DNA of 64,000 bases from Thioclava sp. GXIMD2076 (GCF_037949795.1 NZ_CP149934.1:496001-560000), one strand, 5' to 3'; counted from the first letter of the stretch, positions 35,852 through 45,693 are shown. A program made the numbers and translations. The notes: generated by a model not told the origin, from the sequence alone.

Positions 35852-38789
35852 GGAGACGCTCCCCCTCTGGGTCAACAAAATGGGCAGGCACAATCCGGCA
35901 ATCACAGCCCGAATTTTCCAGCGGATTATAGGCGACAATCACCTCCCCCATCCGCGTCTCGCCATGTTCCACAAAACCAAGCGCGATATGGCTTCCGACA
36001 TGCGGCGAATAACAGGCCGAGGTCACCCAGCCCTGATCGGTGTCCATCGCGCGCCGGTCCCCACGGGTGAACAGATGCGACCCCGCCATGATCCGTTCTG
36101 CCGGATCCAGCGGTTGCAGCCCCACAAGACGGCGCTTGTCGGCCGCCAGCCCCTCGCGGCGCGACATGATCGCCCCGATGGAATCCTTCTTGGCAGAGAC
36201 CATCCTGCCCAGACCCAGCATCTGCGCGGTAGTCTGACCATTCAGTTCCGCTCCCGCGGCATGACCCTTCTCGATCCGCAGCACAGCCAGTGTTTCTGTC
36301 CCGTAAGGCGTCACACCCAGATCGGCGCCCTGCGCCATCAGCCGGTCCATCAGCGCATTGCCGTAACGCGCAGGCACCGCGATCTCATAGGCCAGCTCGC
36401 CCGAGAAGGAGATCCGGAAGAGCCGCGCCCGTAGCCCGCCGCAGATGGTAAGTCCAGCACAGGCCATGAAGGGAAACGCCTCGTTCGACAGATCGAACCC
36501 GTCAACAATCCGCGACAGAAGCTCACGCGATTTCGGCCCCGCCACGGCAATCTGCGCCCAAGCCTCGGTGGTGGAGATCAGTTGCACATCCAGATCGGGC
36601 CACAGACATTGCCGCGCGAATTCCATCTGCCGGTAGCACAGCCCCGCATTGGCGGTGGTGGTGGTGACCACATAGTGATCCTCGGCCAGCCGCGCGCAGG
36701 TGCCGTCATCATAGATATGGCCATCCTCGCGCAACATGATCCCGTATCGCACACGGCCCACCGGCAGCGTGCCCATCATATTGGCATAGATCCGGTTCAA
36801 AAACTCGCCCGCGTCCGCACCCTGCACATCGACTTTGCCGAGCGTGGTCACGTCGCATAGCCCAACGCCCGCACGCACGGCCAGCACTTCACGGTCCACA
36901 CTCTCGCGCCAGTTTGTCTCCGCGCCTTGCGGGAAATATTGCGCGCGCATCCATTGCCCGACCTCGACAAATTCGGCCCCCTGCGCTCTCGCCCATTCAT
37001 GGGTGGGCGTCAGCCGCGTCGGGCGGAAATGCGCGCCACTATCGCCTCCGCCGAGCACCCCCAGAGACACGCCGGTATAGGGCGGGCGGAAGATGGTGGT
37101 GCCGGTCTCCGGGATGGATTTGCCGGTAAGTTCGGCCATGACCGCCAGCGCCGAGACATTGGCCGTCTTGCCCTGATCGGTGGCCATGCCAAGCGTCGTC
37201 CAACGTTTGAGATGCTCGATGGGGCGCATATTCTCCTTATGGGCCAGCGCGATGTCCTTCACCGTCACATCATTCTGGAAATCGACCCAGGCCCGTTTTT
37301 TGCCCGGCACATGCCAGAAGGCCGCCTGCTCCAGCGGTATATCCTCGGCCTTGGGCAGATCGGGCACAGAAGCCGCGATCCCGAGATCGCCGAGCGCGCG
37401 CGCCGCCGCCCGCGCGCCAGACGCCATCGCCTGCGCGGTCGAGCCCTCACCATTGCAGGCCCCTGCGGGGATCAGCCCCGCAGGCCCGCCCTCACCCGGC
37501 ACGAAGGCCAGCAGATCCTCGTTCCAGACCGGACGCCCGCGATGATGCGAGGCCAGATGCACATTGGGGTTCCAGCCGCCCGACACGCCCAAAGCGCCGC
37601 AATCGAGCCACTCGGCCTTATGCCCCGAGCGGATCTCGATCTTCTGGAGCCCGAGCCGCCCCTTGCTGCCCGTCACCACCGATCCGGCATAAAGGCGATA
37701 GTCACCCAGAGCCTTGGCATCGGTGCGCACATCCACCACGCCCGCCACCTTGGCACCTCTGGCCAGAAGATCGAGCGCCGTCCGGTGACCATCGTCATTA
37801 TTTGTGAAGATCGCGATCCCGTCGCCCGCCTGCCGCACGGGCGCCACCGCCCAACGGTTGGCATAGGCGCGCATCGCGCCCGCCAGCATGATGCCCGGAC
37901 GGTCATTATCGGCAAAGGGAATATGCCGCTCGGTAGCACCTGCGGCCAGCACGGTGCGCCGCGCGGTGATCCGCCAGAGCGTCTGGCGGACTTTCCCGCC
38001 CGCCTCCGCCAGATGGTCCGACACGCGTTCGACCGCGCCGTAAACGCCGTGATCATAGGTGCCGAACACCGTCATCCGCGTCATCACCCGCACATTGGGC
38101 ATCGCGCGCAACTCGGCCTCGGTGGCGCGCACCCAATCGGTCGCGGGCGCGTCATCCAGCGTATGGCTTTCGGCCAGAAGCCGCCCGCCCAAAGCGAAAT
38201 CCTCATCGGCCAGAATGACCTTGGCCCCCGCACGGCCCGCGGTCAGCGCCGCCATCAGGCCCGCTGCACCACCACCGACTATCAGGAGGTCGCAATGCAG
38301 GTATCCGCGATCATAGGCATCAGGGTCGGGCAGGCCCGACAGCGCCCCGAGCCCCGCCGCCTTGCGGATCATCGGCTCGTAGAGTTTCTCCCAGAAGGCG
38401 CGCGGCCACATGAAGGTCTTGTAGTAGAACCCCGCCGCAAAGAAGGGCGACAGGAGATCATTCACCGCCAGCCAGTCGCGCTCGAGCGCGCCTGCATAAT
38501 TCTGCGAGGACGCTTCCAGCCCATCATAAAGCTCTGCCACGGTGGCGCGGGTATTGGGCTCGGCATAGGCGCCGGTGCGCAGGGTCACCAGCGCATTGGG
38601 TTCCTCCGAACCTGCCGCCACCACACCGCGCGGGCGGTGATATTTGAACGAGCGCCCCATAAGCTGCACACCATTGGCCAGAAGCGCCGAGGCCAGCGTA
38701 TCGCCCTGAAACCCCGAATACTCGACCCCATCAAAACGGAAGCTCAAAGGCACGTTACGGTCCACCAGACCGCCAGACAAACGGCTCAT
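35844..38789 (-). CDS. mgdC: MgdC, N-methylglutamate dehydrogenase alpha-type subunit
   Basis: 981 residues with SoxA architecture: N-terminal Fer2-like fold without iron ligands (SFKYHRPRGVVAAGSEEP), an NAD/FAD Rossmann domain (LLIVGGGAAGLMAAL) and C-terminal GcvT-like folate-binding domains (about 600-981). The last domain captures the methyl-derived C1 unit as methylene-THF. ATG 38789 overlaps the mgdB TGA. Length matches heterotetrameric sarcosine oxidase alpha subunits. Confidence 0.85.
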   Translation of the reverse strand: MSRLSGGLVDRNVPLSFRFDGVEYSGFQGDTLASALLANGVQLMGRSFKYHRPRGVVAAGSEEPNALVTLRTGAYAEPNTRATVAELYDGLEASSQNYAGALERDWLAVNDLLSPFFAAGFYYKTFMWPRAFWEKLYEPMIRKAAGLGALSGLPDPDAYDRGYLHCDLLIVGGGAAGLMAALTAGRAGAKVILADEDFALGGRLLAESHTLDDAPATDWVRATEAELRAMPNVRVMTRMTVFGTYDHGVYGAVERVSDHLAEAGGKVRQTLWRITARRTVLAAGATERHIPFADNDRPGIMLAGAMRAYANRWAVAPVRQAGDGIAIFTNNDDGHRTALDLLARGAKVAGVVDVRTDAKALGDYRLYAGSVVTGSKGRLGLQKIEIRSGHKAEWLDCGALGVSGGWNPNVHLASHHRGRPVWNEDLLAFVPGEGGPAGLIPAGACNGEGSTAQAMASGARAAARALGDLGIAASVPDLPKAEDIPLEQAAFWHVPGKKRAWVDFQNDVTVKDIALAHKENMRPIEHLKRWTTLGMATDQGKTANVSALAVMAELTGKSIPETGTTIFRPPYTGVSLGVLGGGDSGAHFRPTRLTPTHEWARAQGAEFVEVGQWMRAQYFPQGAETNWRESVDREVLAVRAGVGLCDVTTLGKVDVQGADAGEFLNRIYANMMGTLPVGRVRYGIMLREDGHIYDDGTCARLAEDHYVVTTTTANAGLCYRQMEFARQCLWPDLDVQLISTTEAWAQIAVAGPKSRELLSRIVDGFDLSNEAFPFMACAGLTICGGLRARLFRISFSGELAYEIAVPARYGNALMDRLMAQGADLGVTPYGTETLAVLRIEKGHAAGAELNGQTTAQMLGLGRMVSAKKDSIGAIMSRREGLAADKRRLVGLQPLDPAERIMAGSHLFTRGDRRAMDTDQGWVTSACYSPHVGSHIALGFVEHGETRMGEVIVAYNPLENSGCDCRIVPAHFVDPEGERLRD

Positions 38790-39055
38790 TTCGCGCCCTC
38801 CGCGTTCATTGCAAGCTCGGCGCCCAAGATCTCGTGGGTCAGCGTGTTGCGGGTGACGATCAGCCACGAGCGGTCGCCCTGCTCGTGATACCAGAGCTCG
38901 CGATGCACACCTGCCGGATTGTCGCGCAGGAAAACATACTCGGCAAAGGCCGCCTCGCCCGCATCAGGCGCAGGCCGCGCCATCAGGGAGACATCGCCCA
39001 GATAAGCAAACTCCTGCGCGTCCCGCAGGCCAAGAAGAGGATGGGGTATCAGCAT
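38786..39055 (-). CDS. mgdB: MgdB, delta-type subunit with a lost zinc site
   Basis: 89 residues aligned to SoxD by GLRDAQEFAYLGD, FLRDNPAGVHRELWYHEQGDRSW and TRNTLTHEI. In sarcosine oxidase the delta subunit starts with CPYCG and binds Zn with three Cys and one His. Here the segment reads IPHPLLGLRD and the later Cys is Asp (GDRSW), so the zinc ligands are gone while the fold is kept. This separates it from true SoxD. ATG 39055, ten bases after the mgdA stop. Confidence 0.8.
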   Translation of the reverse strand: MLIPHPLLGLRDAQEFAYLGDVSLMARPAPDAGEAAFAEYVFLRDNPAGVHRELWYHEQGDRSWLIVTRNTLTHEILGAELAMNAEGAK

Positions 39056-39065
39056 GATCTGGGCC

Positions 39066-40316
39066 TCAGTGCAGGTTCGGTTGGGCACCAACGCCCTTTT
39101 CATCAATGACATAGCCACGCGCGAAACGATCAAGCCGCATCTTCGCGGTGACCTCGTGGCTTTGCCCCGTGGCCAGAAGATGGGCAAAGCAGAAGCCCGA
39201 GGCCGGCGTCGCCTTGAACCCGCCATAGCACCAGCCCGCATTCAGGTAGAGCCCCGAGACCGGCGTCTCGTCGATGATGGGCGAGCCATCCATCGACATA
39301 TCCATGATGCCGCCCCAATTGCGCAACAGCCGCGCGCGCCCGATCATCGGCATCAAGGCCATGCCGCCTTCGAGCACATCCTCGACCACCGGAAGATTAC
39401 CGCGCTGCGCATAGGAATTATAGCCGTCGATATCGCCGCCAAAGACCAGCCCGCCCTTATCGGACTGGCTGATATAGAAATGCCCCGCGCCAAAGGTGAT
39501 CACATTGTCGATCAGCGGTTTCAGCCCTTCGGATACAAAGGCCTGCAGCACATGGCTCTCGATCGGCAGGCGCATCCCCGCCTTTTCCATAACACGGCTC
39601 GTGGATCCTGCCACCGCCACACCGACCTTCTTCGCCCCGATAAATCCGCGCGAGGTCTCGACCCCCTCGACACGGCCATTATTGATACGGAAACCGGTAA
39701 CCTCGCAATTCTGGATGATATCGACGCCGCGCTGGTCGGCGCCGCGCGCATAGCCCCAGACCACGCCATCATGGCGCGCCGTGCCCGCGCGGGGCTGGAT
39801 CAGCGCCCCTTTGATCGGGAAGCGGGCATTGTCGAAATTGAGATAGGGGAGCATGCCCCGCAGATCGGCCGCATCCACCAGTTTCGCGCCAGCCTCCGAG
39901 AGCATCATCGCATTGCCGCGCCGACGATAGGCATCACGCTGTCCGTCGCTATGGAACAGGTTGTAGATCCCGCGCTGGCTGACCATCGAGTTGAAATTGG
40001 TCTCCTGCTCGAGGTTTTCCCACAGCTTCATCGACAGCTCGTAGAAGGGCTGGTTTCCGGGCAAGAGGTAGTTCGAGCGGATAATCGTGGTGTTCCTCCC
40101 GATATTGCCCGAGCCGAGCCAGCCCTTTTCCAAAACCGCGATCTTCAGATGGCCGAAGTTTTTCGAGAGATAAAAGGCCGTCGAGAGACCATGACCACCG
40201 CCGCCGACGATGATCACATCATAGGCCGGTTTGGGCTCGGGATCGCGCCACAAAGGCCCCCATCCCTTATGCCCCGTCAGCGCCTCTTTCAGCACCCTGA
40301 ACCCTGAAAACTTCAT
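39066..40316 (-). CDS. mgdA: MgdA, N-methylglutamate dehydrogenase beta-type subunit
   Basis: 416-residue DAO-family flavoprotein like SoxB: FAD loop VIIVGGGGHGLSTA (about 34-47), GSGNIGRNTTIIRSNYL, and TARHDGVVWGYARGA with the His that carries covalent FMN in sarcosine oxidase. It oxidises the N-methyl group of N-methylglutamate, passing formaldehyde equivalents to the MgdC folate domain. First gene of mgdABCD; divergent from a GbdR-type regulator 110 bases away. Confidence 0.85.
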   Translation of the reverse strand: MKFSGFRVLKEALTGHKGWGPLWRDPEPKPAYDVIIVGGGGHGLSTAFYLSKNFGHLKIAVLEKGWLGSGNIGRNTTIIRSNYLLPGNQPFYELSMKLWENLEQETNFNSMVSQRGIYNLFHSDGQRDAYRRRGNAMMLSEAGAKLVDAADLRGMLPYLNFDNARFPIKGALIQPRAGTARHDGVVWGYARGADQRGVDIIQNCEVTGFRINNGRVEGVETSRGFIGAKKVGVAVAGSTSRVMEKAGMRLPIESHVLQAFVSEGLKPLIDNVITFGAGHFYISQSDKGGLVFGGDIDGYNSYAQRGNLPVVEDVLEGGMALMPMIGRARLLRNWGGIMDMSMDGSPIIDETPVSGLYLNAGWCYGGFKATPASGFCFAHLLATGQSHEVTAKMRLDRFARGYVIDEKGVGAQPNLH

Positions 40317-40426
40317 GACCTGCGCTCCTTTATCTGGCTCAGGCTATGCGGGATCAGATGAATAAACTTCTTTATATACGCCATATACTATCGTAAAAAT
40401 GCCATTAGGATTAATCGGGCAAGCCT

Positions 40427-41377
40427 ATGCAACATATCGCCTTTCTGCTTCTGGACGGCTATGCGCTAATGTCCACGGCCTCGGCCCTCGAGCCATTGCG
40501 CGCGGCCAACCAGTTCCGCCCGGGCAGCTACGAGATCACGATTCTCGCGGGCCAGGAGCGTGCGGTCTCCTCGATCGGGTCGGAATTTCCGGCACGCCCC
40601 TTCCGCACGACCCCGCCCGAGTTCGATCTGGTCTTCGTGGTGGCGGGCGGCGATCCGGCCCGCGTGACCGACCCTGCCTTGATGGCATGGCTGCGTGAGG
40701 CCGACCGGAAGGGCGTGGCCTTGGGCGGCATCTCGGGCGGGGCGCTGGTCCTTGCACGGGCGGGGTTGCTGGAAGGGCGGCGTTTTACCGTCCATTGGCA
40801 TCATTATGAGGATATCGAGGCGATGGGCGGCGACTGGCTGCTGGAACGGCGGCTCTTTGTGATCGACCGCAACCGCTATACCTGCGCAGGCGGCACAGCG
40901 CCTCTGGATATGATGTATGCGCTGATTACACGCGATTTCGGCACGGGCTTCGCACGGCGGATCGCGGACTGGTTCATGCAGACCGAGGTGCGCGGGCCCG
41001 AAGCCCCGCAAATCGCCTCGATCGAGGCGCGATACGGGGTGATGCCGCCTGTGGTGACCGCCTGTATCGAGCTGATGGAAAGCCATATCGCCGATCCGCT
41101 CGACCAGAGCCAGTTGGCAAGCCTTGCAGGTGCCTCGCTCAGGCAGGTGCAGCGGCAGTTCAAATCGGCCATGGACCGGACAATGATGGAGGTCTATCGC
41201 CAGATCCGTCTGGAGAAGGCACGCGAGCTGATCGTGAACACGCGGCTGCCGCTCTCGGAAATCGCGCATCTGACGGGTTTCGCCACGCAGTCGCATTTTA
41301 CCGACCGCTTCCGCGAGGCCTATGGTCATGCGCCGCGCAGCCTGCGCGACAAAAAAAGCCCGACGTCACGAGAGTGA
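40427..41377 (+). CDS. GlxA/GbdR-type regulator of the methylamine cluster
   Basis: 316 residues, same architecture as the regulator at 16692-17642 and strongly similar along its length (both have GRRFTVHWHHY, LLERRLFVIDR, RYTCAGG, APLDM). DJ-1/PfpI-like sensing domain then AraC HTH (LASLAGASLRQVQRQF; LSEIAHLTGFATQSHFTDRF). It stands between mgdABCD and the mgs-gmaS operon, so activation of one or both in response to a methylated amine is the likely role (inference). Confidence 0.82.
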   Translation: MQHIAFLLLDGYALMSTASALEPLRAANQFRPGSYEITILAGQERAVSSIGSEFPARPFRTTPPEFDLVFVVAGGDPARVTDPALMAWLREADRKGVALGGISGGALVLARAGLLEGRRFTVHWHHYEDIEAMGGDWLLERRLFVIDRNRYTCAGGTAPLDMMYALITRDFGTGFARRIADWFMQTEVRGPEAPQIASIEARYGVMPPVVTACIELMESHIADPLDQSQLASLAGASLRQVQRQFKSAMDRTMMEVYRQIRLEKARELIVNTRLPLSEIAHLTGFATQSHFTDRFREAYGHAPRSLRDKKSPTSRE

Positions 41378-41386
41378 GCGCCGGGC
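41351..41386 (-). terminator. Rho-independent terminator of mgsABC-gmaS
   Basis: Stem GCCCG/CGGGC with inner TCAC-GAGA-GTGA tetraloop hairpin; on the - strand it is followed by seven T. It overlaps the last codons of the convergent regulator gene. Confidence 0.8.
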
Positions 41387-41408
41387 ATCAGGAGGGGTAA
41401 TTCCGCGC

Positions 41409-42713
41409 TCAGATATCGAGCGTATTGTCCTTTTCCCATTGCGAGAAATGCGACACGAAGGACGTCCATTCCTGCATCTTCATCTTGATATAGGAGGCCG
41501 AGAACTCCGACCCCATCGCGGCTTTCAGCCCCTCATCGGCGTCAAAATTGCGCAGCGCATCGAGCAGGTTCAGCGGCAGGCGCGGCGCATCCTTCACCTT
41601 GTAGCCTTCGGCATACATGTCGATGTCATGGCGCGGCCCCGGATCGGCCTTGGAGCGGATGCCCGAAAGCCCCGCCGCGATGATCACCGCCTGCAACAGA
41701 TAGGGGTTCACCGCCCCATCGGGCAGGCGCAGCTCGAACCGGCCCGGACCGGGAACGCGGACCATATGGGTGCGGTTATTGCCGGTCCAAGTGACCGTAT
41801 TGGGCGCCCATGTCGCACCAGAGGTCGTGCGCGGCGCATTGATCCGCTTATAGCTATTGACCGTAGGGTTGGTGATCGCGGCCAAGGCTTCCGCGTGCTT
41901 CATGATGCCGCCCAGGAAGGTGCGGCCCTGATCCGAGAGACCCAGCTCTTTGGACTTATCGGCAAAGGCATTGACCTTGCCCTCCAGATCCCAGACCGAG
42001 ATATGCGCGTGGCAGCCATTGCCCGTCAGCCCCTCGATGGGTTTGGGCATGAAGGTGGCGCGCATACCGTGTTTCTCGGCGATCGACTTCACCATGAACT
42101 TGAAGAAGCTGTGGCGGTCGGCGGTGACCATCGCATCATCAAAGCCCCAGTTCATCTCGAACTGGCCATTGGCATCCTCATGGTCGTTCTGATAGGCACC
42201 CCAGCCGAGCTCCAGCATATAATCGCTGATTTCGGCAATGATATCATAGCGCCGCATCACGGCCTGCTGGTCGTAGCAGGGTTTGGCCGCGGTATCATAG
42301 GGGTCCGAGATCTGATCGCCCTCAGGCGTCAGCAGGAAGAATTCGGCCTCGATACCGGTCTTTACCCGCAGCCCCTCGGCCGCCGCCTCATCGACCAGCT
42401 TCTTCAGCACATTGCGCGGTGCCTGATCCACCGGCTCGCCTTCCATCACGCAATTGGCCGGAACCCATGCCACCTCGGGTTTCCATGGCAGCTGGATCGC
42501 GCAGGCGCTATCGGGGACCGCCAGCATATCGGGATGGGCAGGCGTCAGATCGAGCCATGTGGCAAAACCCGCAAATCCCGCGCCGTCTTCTTCCATATCG
42601 GTGATCGCCTGCGCGGGCACCAGCTTCGCGCGCTGGCCCCCGAAGAGATCCGTATAGGAGACCATGAAATATTTGACGCCCTTCTCGCGGGCAAATTCGG
42701 CCAATCCTGCCAT
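41409..42713 (-). CDS. gmaS: GmaS, gamma-glutamylmethylamide synthetase
   Basis: 434-residue glutamine-synthetase fold (type III-like): VSYTDLFGGQRAKL near the N-terminus, GIEAEFFLL, NGCHAHISVW (ATP/ammonium region) and RFELRLPDGAVNPYL. GmaS ligates methylamine to glutamate with ATP, the first step of the N-methylglutamate pathway. Context with mgsABC and mgdABCD decides against ordinary GlnA. ATG 42713 follows AGAGG by seven bases. Confidence 0.85.
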   Translation of the reverse strand: MAGLAEFAREKGVKYFMVSYTDLFGGQRAKLVPAQAITDMEEDGAGFAGFATWLDLTPAHPDMLAVPDSACAIQLPWKPEVAWVPANCVMEGEPVDQAPRNVLKKLVDEAAAEGLRVKTGIEAEFFLLTPEGDQISDPYDTAAKPCYDQQAVMRRYDIIAEISDYMLELGWGAYQNDHEDANGQFEMNWGFDDAMVTADRHSFFKFMVKSIAEKHGMRATFMPKPIEGLTGNGCHAHISVWDLEGKVNAFADKSKELGLSDQGRTFLGGIMKHAEALAAITNPTVNSYKRINAPRTTSGATWAPNTVTWTGNNRTHMVRVPGPGRFELRLPDGAVNPYLLQAVIIAAGLSGIRSKADPGPRHDIDMYAEGYKVKDAPRLPLNLLDALRNFDADEGLKAAMGSEFSASYIKMKMQEWTSFVSHFSQWEKDNTLDI

Positions 42714-42781
42714 CTGAACACCTCTTATCCCTGTTGCATGGGGCGGGGCGTTTGCCGCCCTCGCCCTGTCTTCCGGCTGGC

Positions 42782-44107
42782 TCAGAAGCCGCCCTTGCCC
42801 GGCCACCAGTTGGTGCCCGCCAGCGGCACCTGCGCCATTGCGGCCGCTTCCATCGTCAGCGCGCACAGATCCTCGGGCTCGAGATTATGGACATGGTTAT
42901 GGCCACAGGCCCGCGCGATGGTCTGGCATTCGAGCGTCATCACGTTGAGGTAGTTGCGCAGCCGGCGCCCTGCCGCCACCGGATCGAGCCGCTTCATCAG
43001 CTCGGGGTCCTGCGTGGTGATGCCCGCCGGATCTCGGCCCTCATGCCAGTCGTCATAGGCGCCCGCCGTGGTGCCGAGCGCGTTATATTCGGCCTCCCAA
43101 CGCGGGTCGTTATCGCCAAGCGCGATCAGCGCCGCCGTGCCGATCGCCACCGCATCCGCGCCGAGGGCCAAGGCCTTTGCCACATCAGCCCCCGAGCGGA
43201 TACCGCCCGAGACCACCAGCTGCACCTCGCGGTGCATGCCGAGATCCTGCAGCGCCTGCACGGCGGGGCGGATACAGGCCAGTGTCGGCTGGCCAACGTT
43301 TTCAATGAACACATCCTGCGTGGCGGCCGTGCCGCCCTGCATGCCATCAAGCACCACCACATCGGCACCGGCTTTCACCGCAAGCGCCGTGTCGTAATAG
43401 GGGCGCGCACCCCCCACCTTGATATAGATCGGCTTCTCCCAATTGGTGATCTCGCGCAGCTCCAAGATCTTGATCTCCAGATCATCGGGGCCGGTCCAGT
43501 CGGGGTGCCGGCAGGCCGAACGCTGGTCGATCCCCACCGGCAGATCACGCATGCCCGCAACCCGTTCGGTGATCTTCTGACCCAGCAGCATCCCGCCACC
43601 GCCCGGTTTGGCGCCCTGCCCCACCACGATTTCAATCGCATCGGCGCGGCGCAGGTCATCGGGGTTCATCCCGTAACGCGAGGGCAGATATTGATAGACG
43701 AGTTTCTCGGAATGGCCGCGTTCTTCCTCGGTCATGCCGCCATCGCCGGTGGTGGTCGAGGTGCCCGCAAGGCTGGCCCCGCGCCCCAGAGCCTCTTTCG
43801 CATGGCCCGACAGCGCGCCAAAAGACATGCCCGCAATGGTGATCGGGATCTTGAGCTCAATCGGCTTCTTGGCAAAACGTGTGCCCAGAGTCACCGAGGT
43901 GTCGCATTTCTCGCGATAGCCCTCGAGCGGATAGCGCGACATTGACGCGCCCAAGAACAACAGGTCGTCGAAATGCGGCACACGGCGTTTTGCGCCCCCG
44001 CCACGGATATCATAGATACCGGTCGCCGCGGCACGGCGGATCTCGGAATTGACCTCCTTGGAGAAGGTCCAGCTCTGGCGCGGTTCGGTCTGCGGTGTCT
44101 TTTCCAT
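42782..44107 (-). CDS. mgsC: MgsC, N-methylglutamate synthase FMN subunit
   Basis: 441 residues of the glutamate synthase FMN domain: ITIAGMSFGALSG, GTSTTTGDGGM, VGQGAKPGGGGML, VLDGMQGGTAA and VVSGGIRSGADVAKALALGADAV. A Cys-rich tail (LECQTIARACGHNHVHNLEPEDLC) may bind an Fe-S cluster. Together with MgsA and MgsB it converts gamma-glutamylmethylamide and 2-oxoglutarate to N-methylglutamate. Eleven bases after mgsB. Confidence 0.85.
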   Translation of the reverse strand: MEKTPQTEPRQSWTFSKEVNSEIRRAAATGIYDIRGGGAKRRVPHFDDLLFLGASMSRYPLEGYREKCDTSVTLGTRFAKKPIELKIPITIAGMSFGALSGHAKEALGRGASLAGTSTTTGDGGMTEEERGHSEKLVYQYLPSRYGMNPDDLRRADAIEIVVGQGAKPGGGGMLLGQKITERVAGMRDLPVGIDQRSACRHPDWTGPDDLEIKILELREITNWEKPIYIKVGGARPYYDTALAVKAGADVVVLDGMQGGTAATQDVFIENVGQPTLACIRPAVQALQDLGMHREVQLVVSGGIRSGADVAKALALGADAVAIGTAALIALGDNDPRWEAEYNALGTTAGAYDDWHEGRDPAGITTQDPELMKRLDPVAAGRRLRNYLNVMTLECQTIARACGHNHVHNLEPEDLCALTMEAAAMAQVPLAGTNWWPGKGGF

Positions 44108-44118
44108 CTACGCGCTCC

Positions 44119-44802
44119 TCAATATTCGTCTGCGTGGTCGATGTTGAAATTGTAGAGCTTGCGCGACGAGCCGTAGCGTTTGAACTCTTCGGGTTTGGCA
44201 TCGGCGCCGGTCTTCTCGAGAATATCCTTCAGGAAGGCGATATGCTCGGGGCGCATCTCCTTCTCGACGCAATCGGCGCCGAGCGATTTCACTTTGCCGC
44301 GCACAAACAGACGCGCCTCATAAAGGCTGTCGCCCAAGGCATCGCCCGCATCCCCCAGCACGACCAGATTGCCGCGCTGCGCCATGAAGGCCGACATATG
44401 GCCGATATTGCCATGCACCACGATATCGATCCCCTTCATCGAGATCCCGCAGCGCGAGGACGCATTGCCCTTGATGTTCAGGAGCCCACCACGACCAGTG
44501 GCACCGGCATATTGGCTGGCATCGCCCTCGATGGTGACCATGCCCGACATCATATTCTCGGCCACCCCCGGACCGGTCGAGCCCTCGACCGTCACTGTGG
44601 CTTCCTTGTTCATGCCCGCGCAGTAATAGCCCGTCGAGCCCTTGATGGTCACGCTCAGCGGGCCATCAAGCCCCACGGCCACCGCATGGGAGCCGCGCGG
44701 ATTGGTGATGTCGAAGGCTTCATTCTTGCGGTCTTTGGCGGCCGCCTGCAAGGTGGAGTTCAGCTCGCGCAGCTCCATCTGCGACATATCCAGAACACTC
44801 AT
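44119..44802 (-). CDS. mgsB: MgsB, GXGXG-domain subunit
   Basis: 227 residues forming the right-handed beta helix of glutamate synthase C-terminal domains (repeated G-x-x-G turns: GSTGYYCAGMNK, GSTGPGVAEN, GATGRGGLLNIKG, GNIGHMSAFMAQRGN). Structural subunit of N-methylglutamate synthase. Three bases after mgsA, so the genes are translationally linked. Confidence 0.85.
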   Translation of the reverse strand: MSVLDMSQMELRELNSTLQAAAKDRKNEAFDITNPRGSHAVAVGLDGPLSVTIKGSTGYYCAGMNKEATVTVEGSTGPGVAENMMSGMVTIEGDASQYAGATGRGGLLNIKGNASSRCGISMKGIDIVVHGNIGHMSAFMAQRGNLVVLGDAGDALGDSLYEARLFVRGKVKSLGADCVEKEMRPEHIAFLKDILEKTGADAKPEEFKRYGSSRKLYNFNIDHADEY

Positions 44803-44805
44803 GGA

Positions 44806-45693
44806 TCAACGCTCCCAGAAATAGACAGTGGCGGGTTCGGGCTCCCAGACGCGGGCCGCCTCGATTCCCGGCAAATCGGCAAAGGCGCGGTATTCGGAGG
44901 CAAAGGCCACATAATCCTCGGTCTCGGCCATGATCGCGGGCTTGCAGGCGATCGGGTCACGCACCACGCCAAAGCCGTTCTTGGTGCCGGTGACAAAGGT
45001 GAAGAAGCCGTCGAGATCCTTCAGCGTGCCTTCCAGCGCCTCGCCAAGGCTCGCGCCCTCGGCAATGCGCGAGGAGATATAGGCCGCCCCCACTTCGGTA
45101 TCATTCTCGGTCTTGGTGAAGACACCCTTCTTGGCCAGCTTGCGGCGCATCGAATTGTGGTTCGAGAGCGAGCCATTATGCACCAGACATTGGTCATCGG
45201 CGGTCGAGAACGGGTGCGCACCTTGCGTTGTCACGGCGGATTCGGTCGCCATACGGGTATGGCCGATGCCGTGGCTGCCGCCCATTTCACGGATACCGAA
45301 GCGCGCCGCCACATCCTTGGGCAGGCCGATCTCCTTGTAGATCTCCATGCTTTCGCCCACGCCCATCACGCGCAGCCCCTTGGCCTCGACGGCCGCCAGA
45401 AGGGCAGCCTCGGCTTCCATCGGCGCCTTGATAACGGCATGGGTGGACACAACCTTCACCGACACCCCAACGCCTGCGGCCTTGGACAGATCGTCTTCCA
45501 GACCTGCAAAATCCACATCCGGCGTATCCGATTGCACGGTGATCTTCACACCATCGCTCTCATCGCCATAGATCGCGATCCCCGCACTATCGGGGCCGCG
45601 TTCAGTCATGGTGATCAGCATATCGGTCAGCATATCGCCCAGCTTCGGGCGCAGATCGTCCTTCTTCAGAAAAAGGCCAACAATCCCACACAT
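44806..45693 (-). CDS. mgsA: MgsA, class II glutamine amidotransferase-like subunit
   Basis: 295-residue Ntn-hydrolase: starts MCGIVGLFLKK, so Cys2 becomes the N-terminal nucleophile; GGSHGIGHTRMATES and HNGSLSNHNSMRR are the substrate-binding segments. It would release methylamine (instead of ammonia) from gamma-glutamylmethylamide for the synthase. First gene of mgsABC-gmaS, 70 bases downstream of a dyad shared with the neighbouring regulator gene. Confidence 0.85.
   Translation of the reverse strand: MCGIVGLFLKKDDLRPKLGDMLTDMLITMTERGPDSAGIAIYGDESDGVKITVQSDTPDVDFAGLEDDLSKAAGVGVSVKVVSTHAVIKAPMEAEAALLAAVEAKGLRVMGVGESMEIYKEIGLPKDVAARFGIREMGGSHGIGHTRMATESAVTTQGAHPFSTADDQCLVHNGSLSNHNSMRRKLAKKGVFTKTENDTEVGAAYISSRIAEGASLGEALEGTLKDLDGFFTFVTGTKNGFGVVRDPIACKPAIMAETEDYVAFASEYRAFADLPGIEAARVWEPEPATVYFWER

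Noticed and set aside
35297-40316. Annotation as sarcosine oxidase soxBDAG
   Set aside because: Adjacent gmaS and mgsABC and the lost zinc site of the delta subunit favour N-methylglutamate dehydrogenase; sarcosine oxidase is kept only as a second choice.
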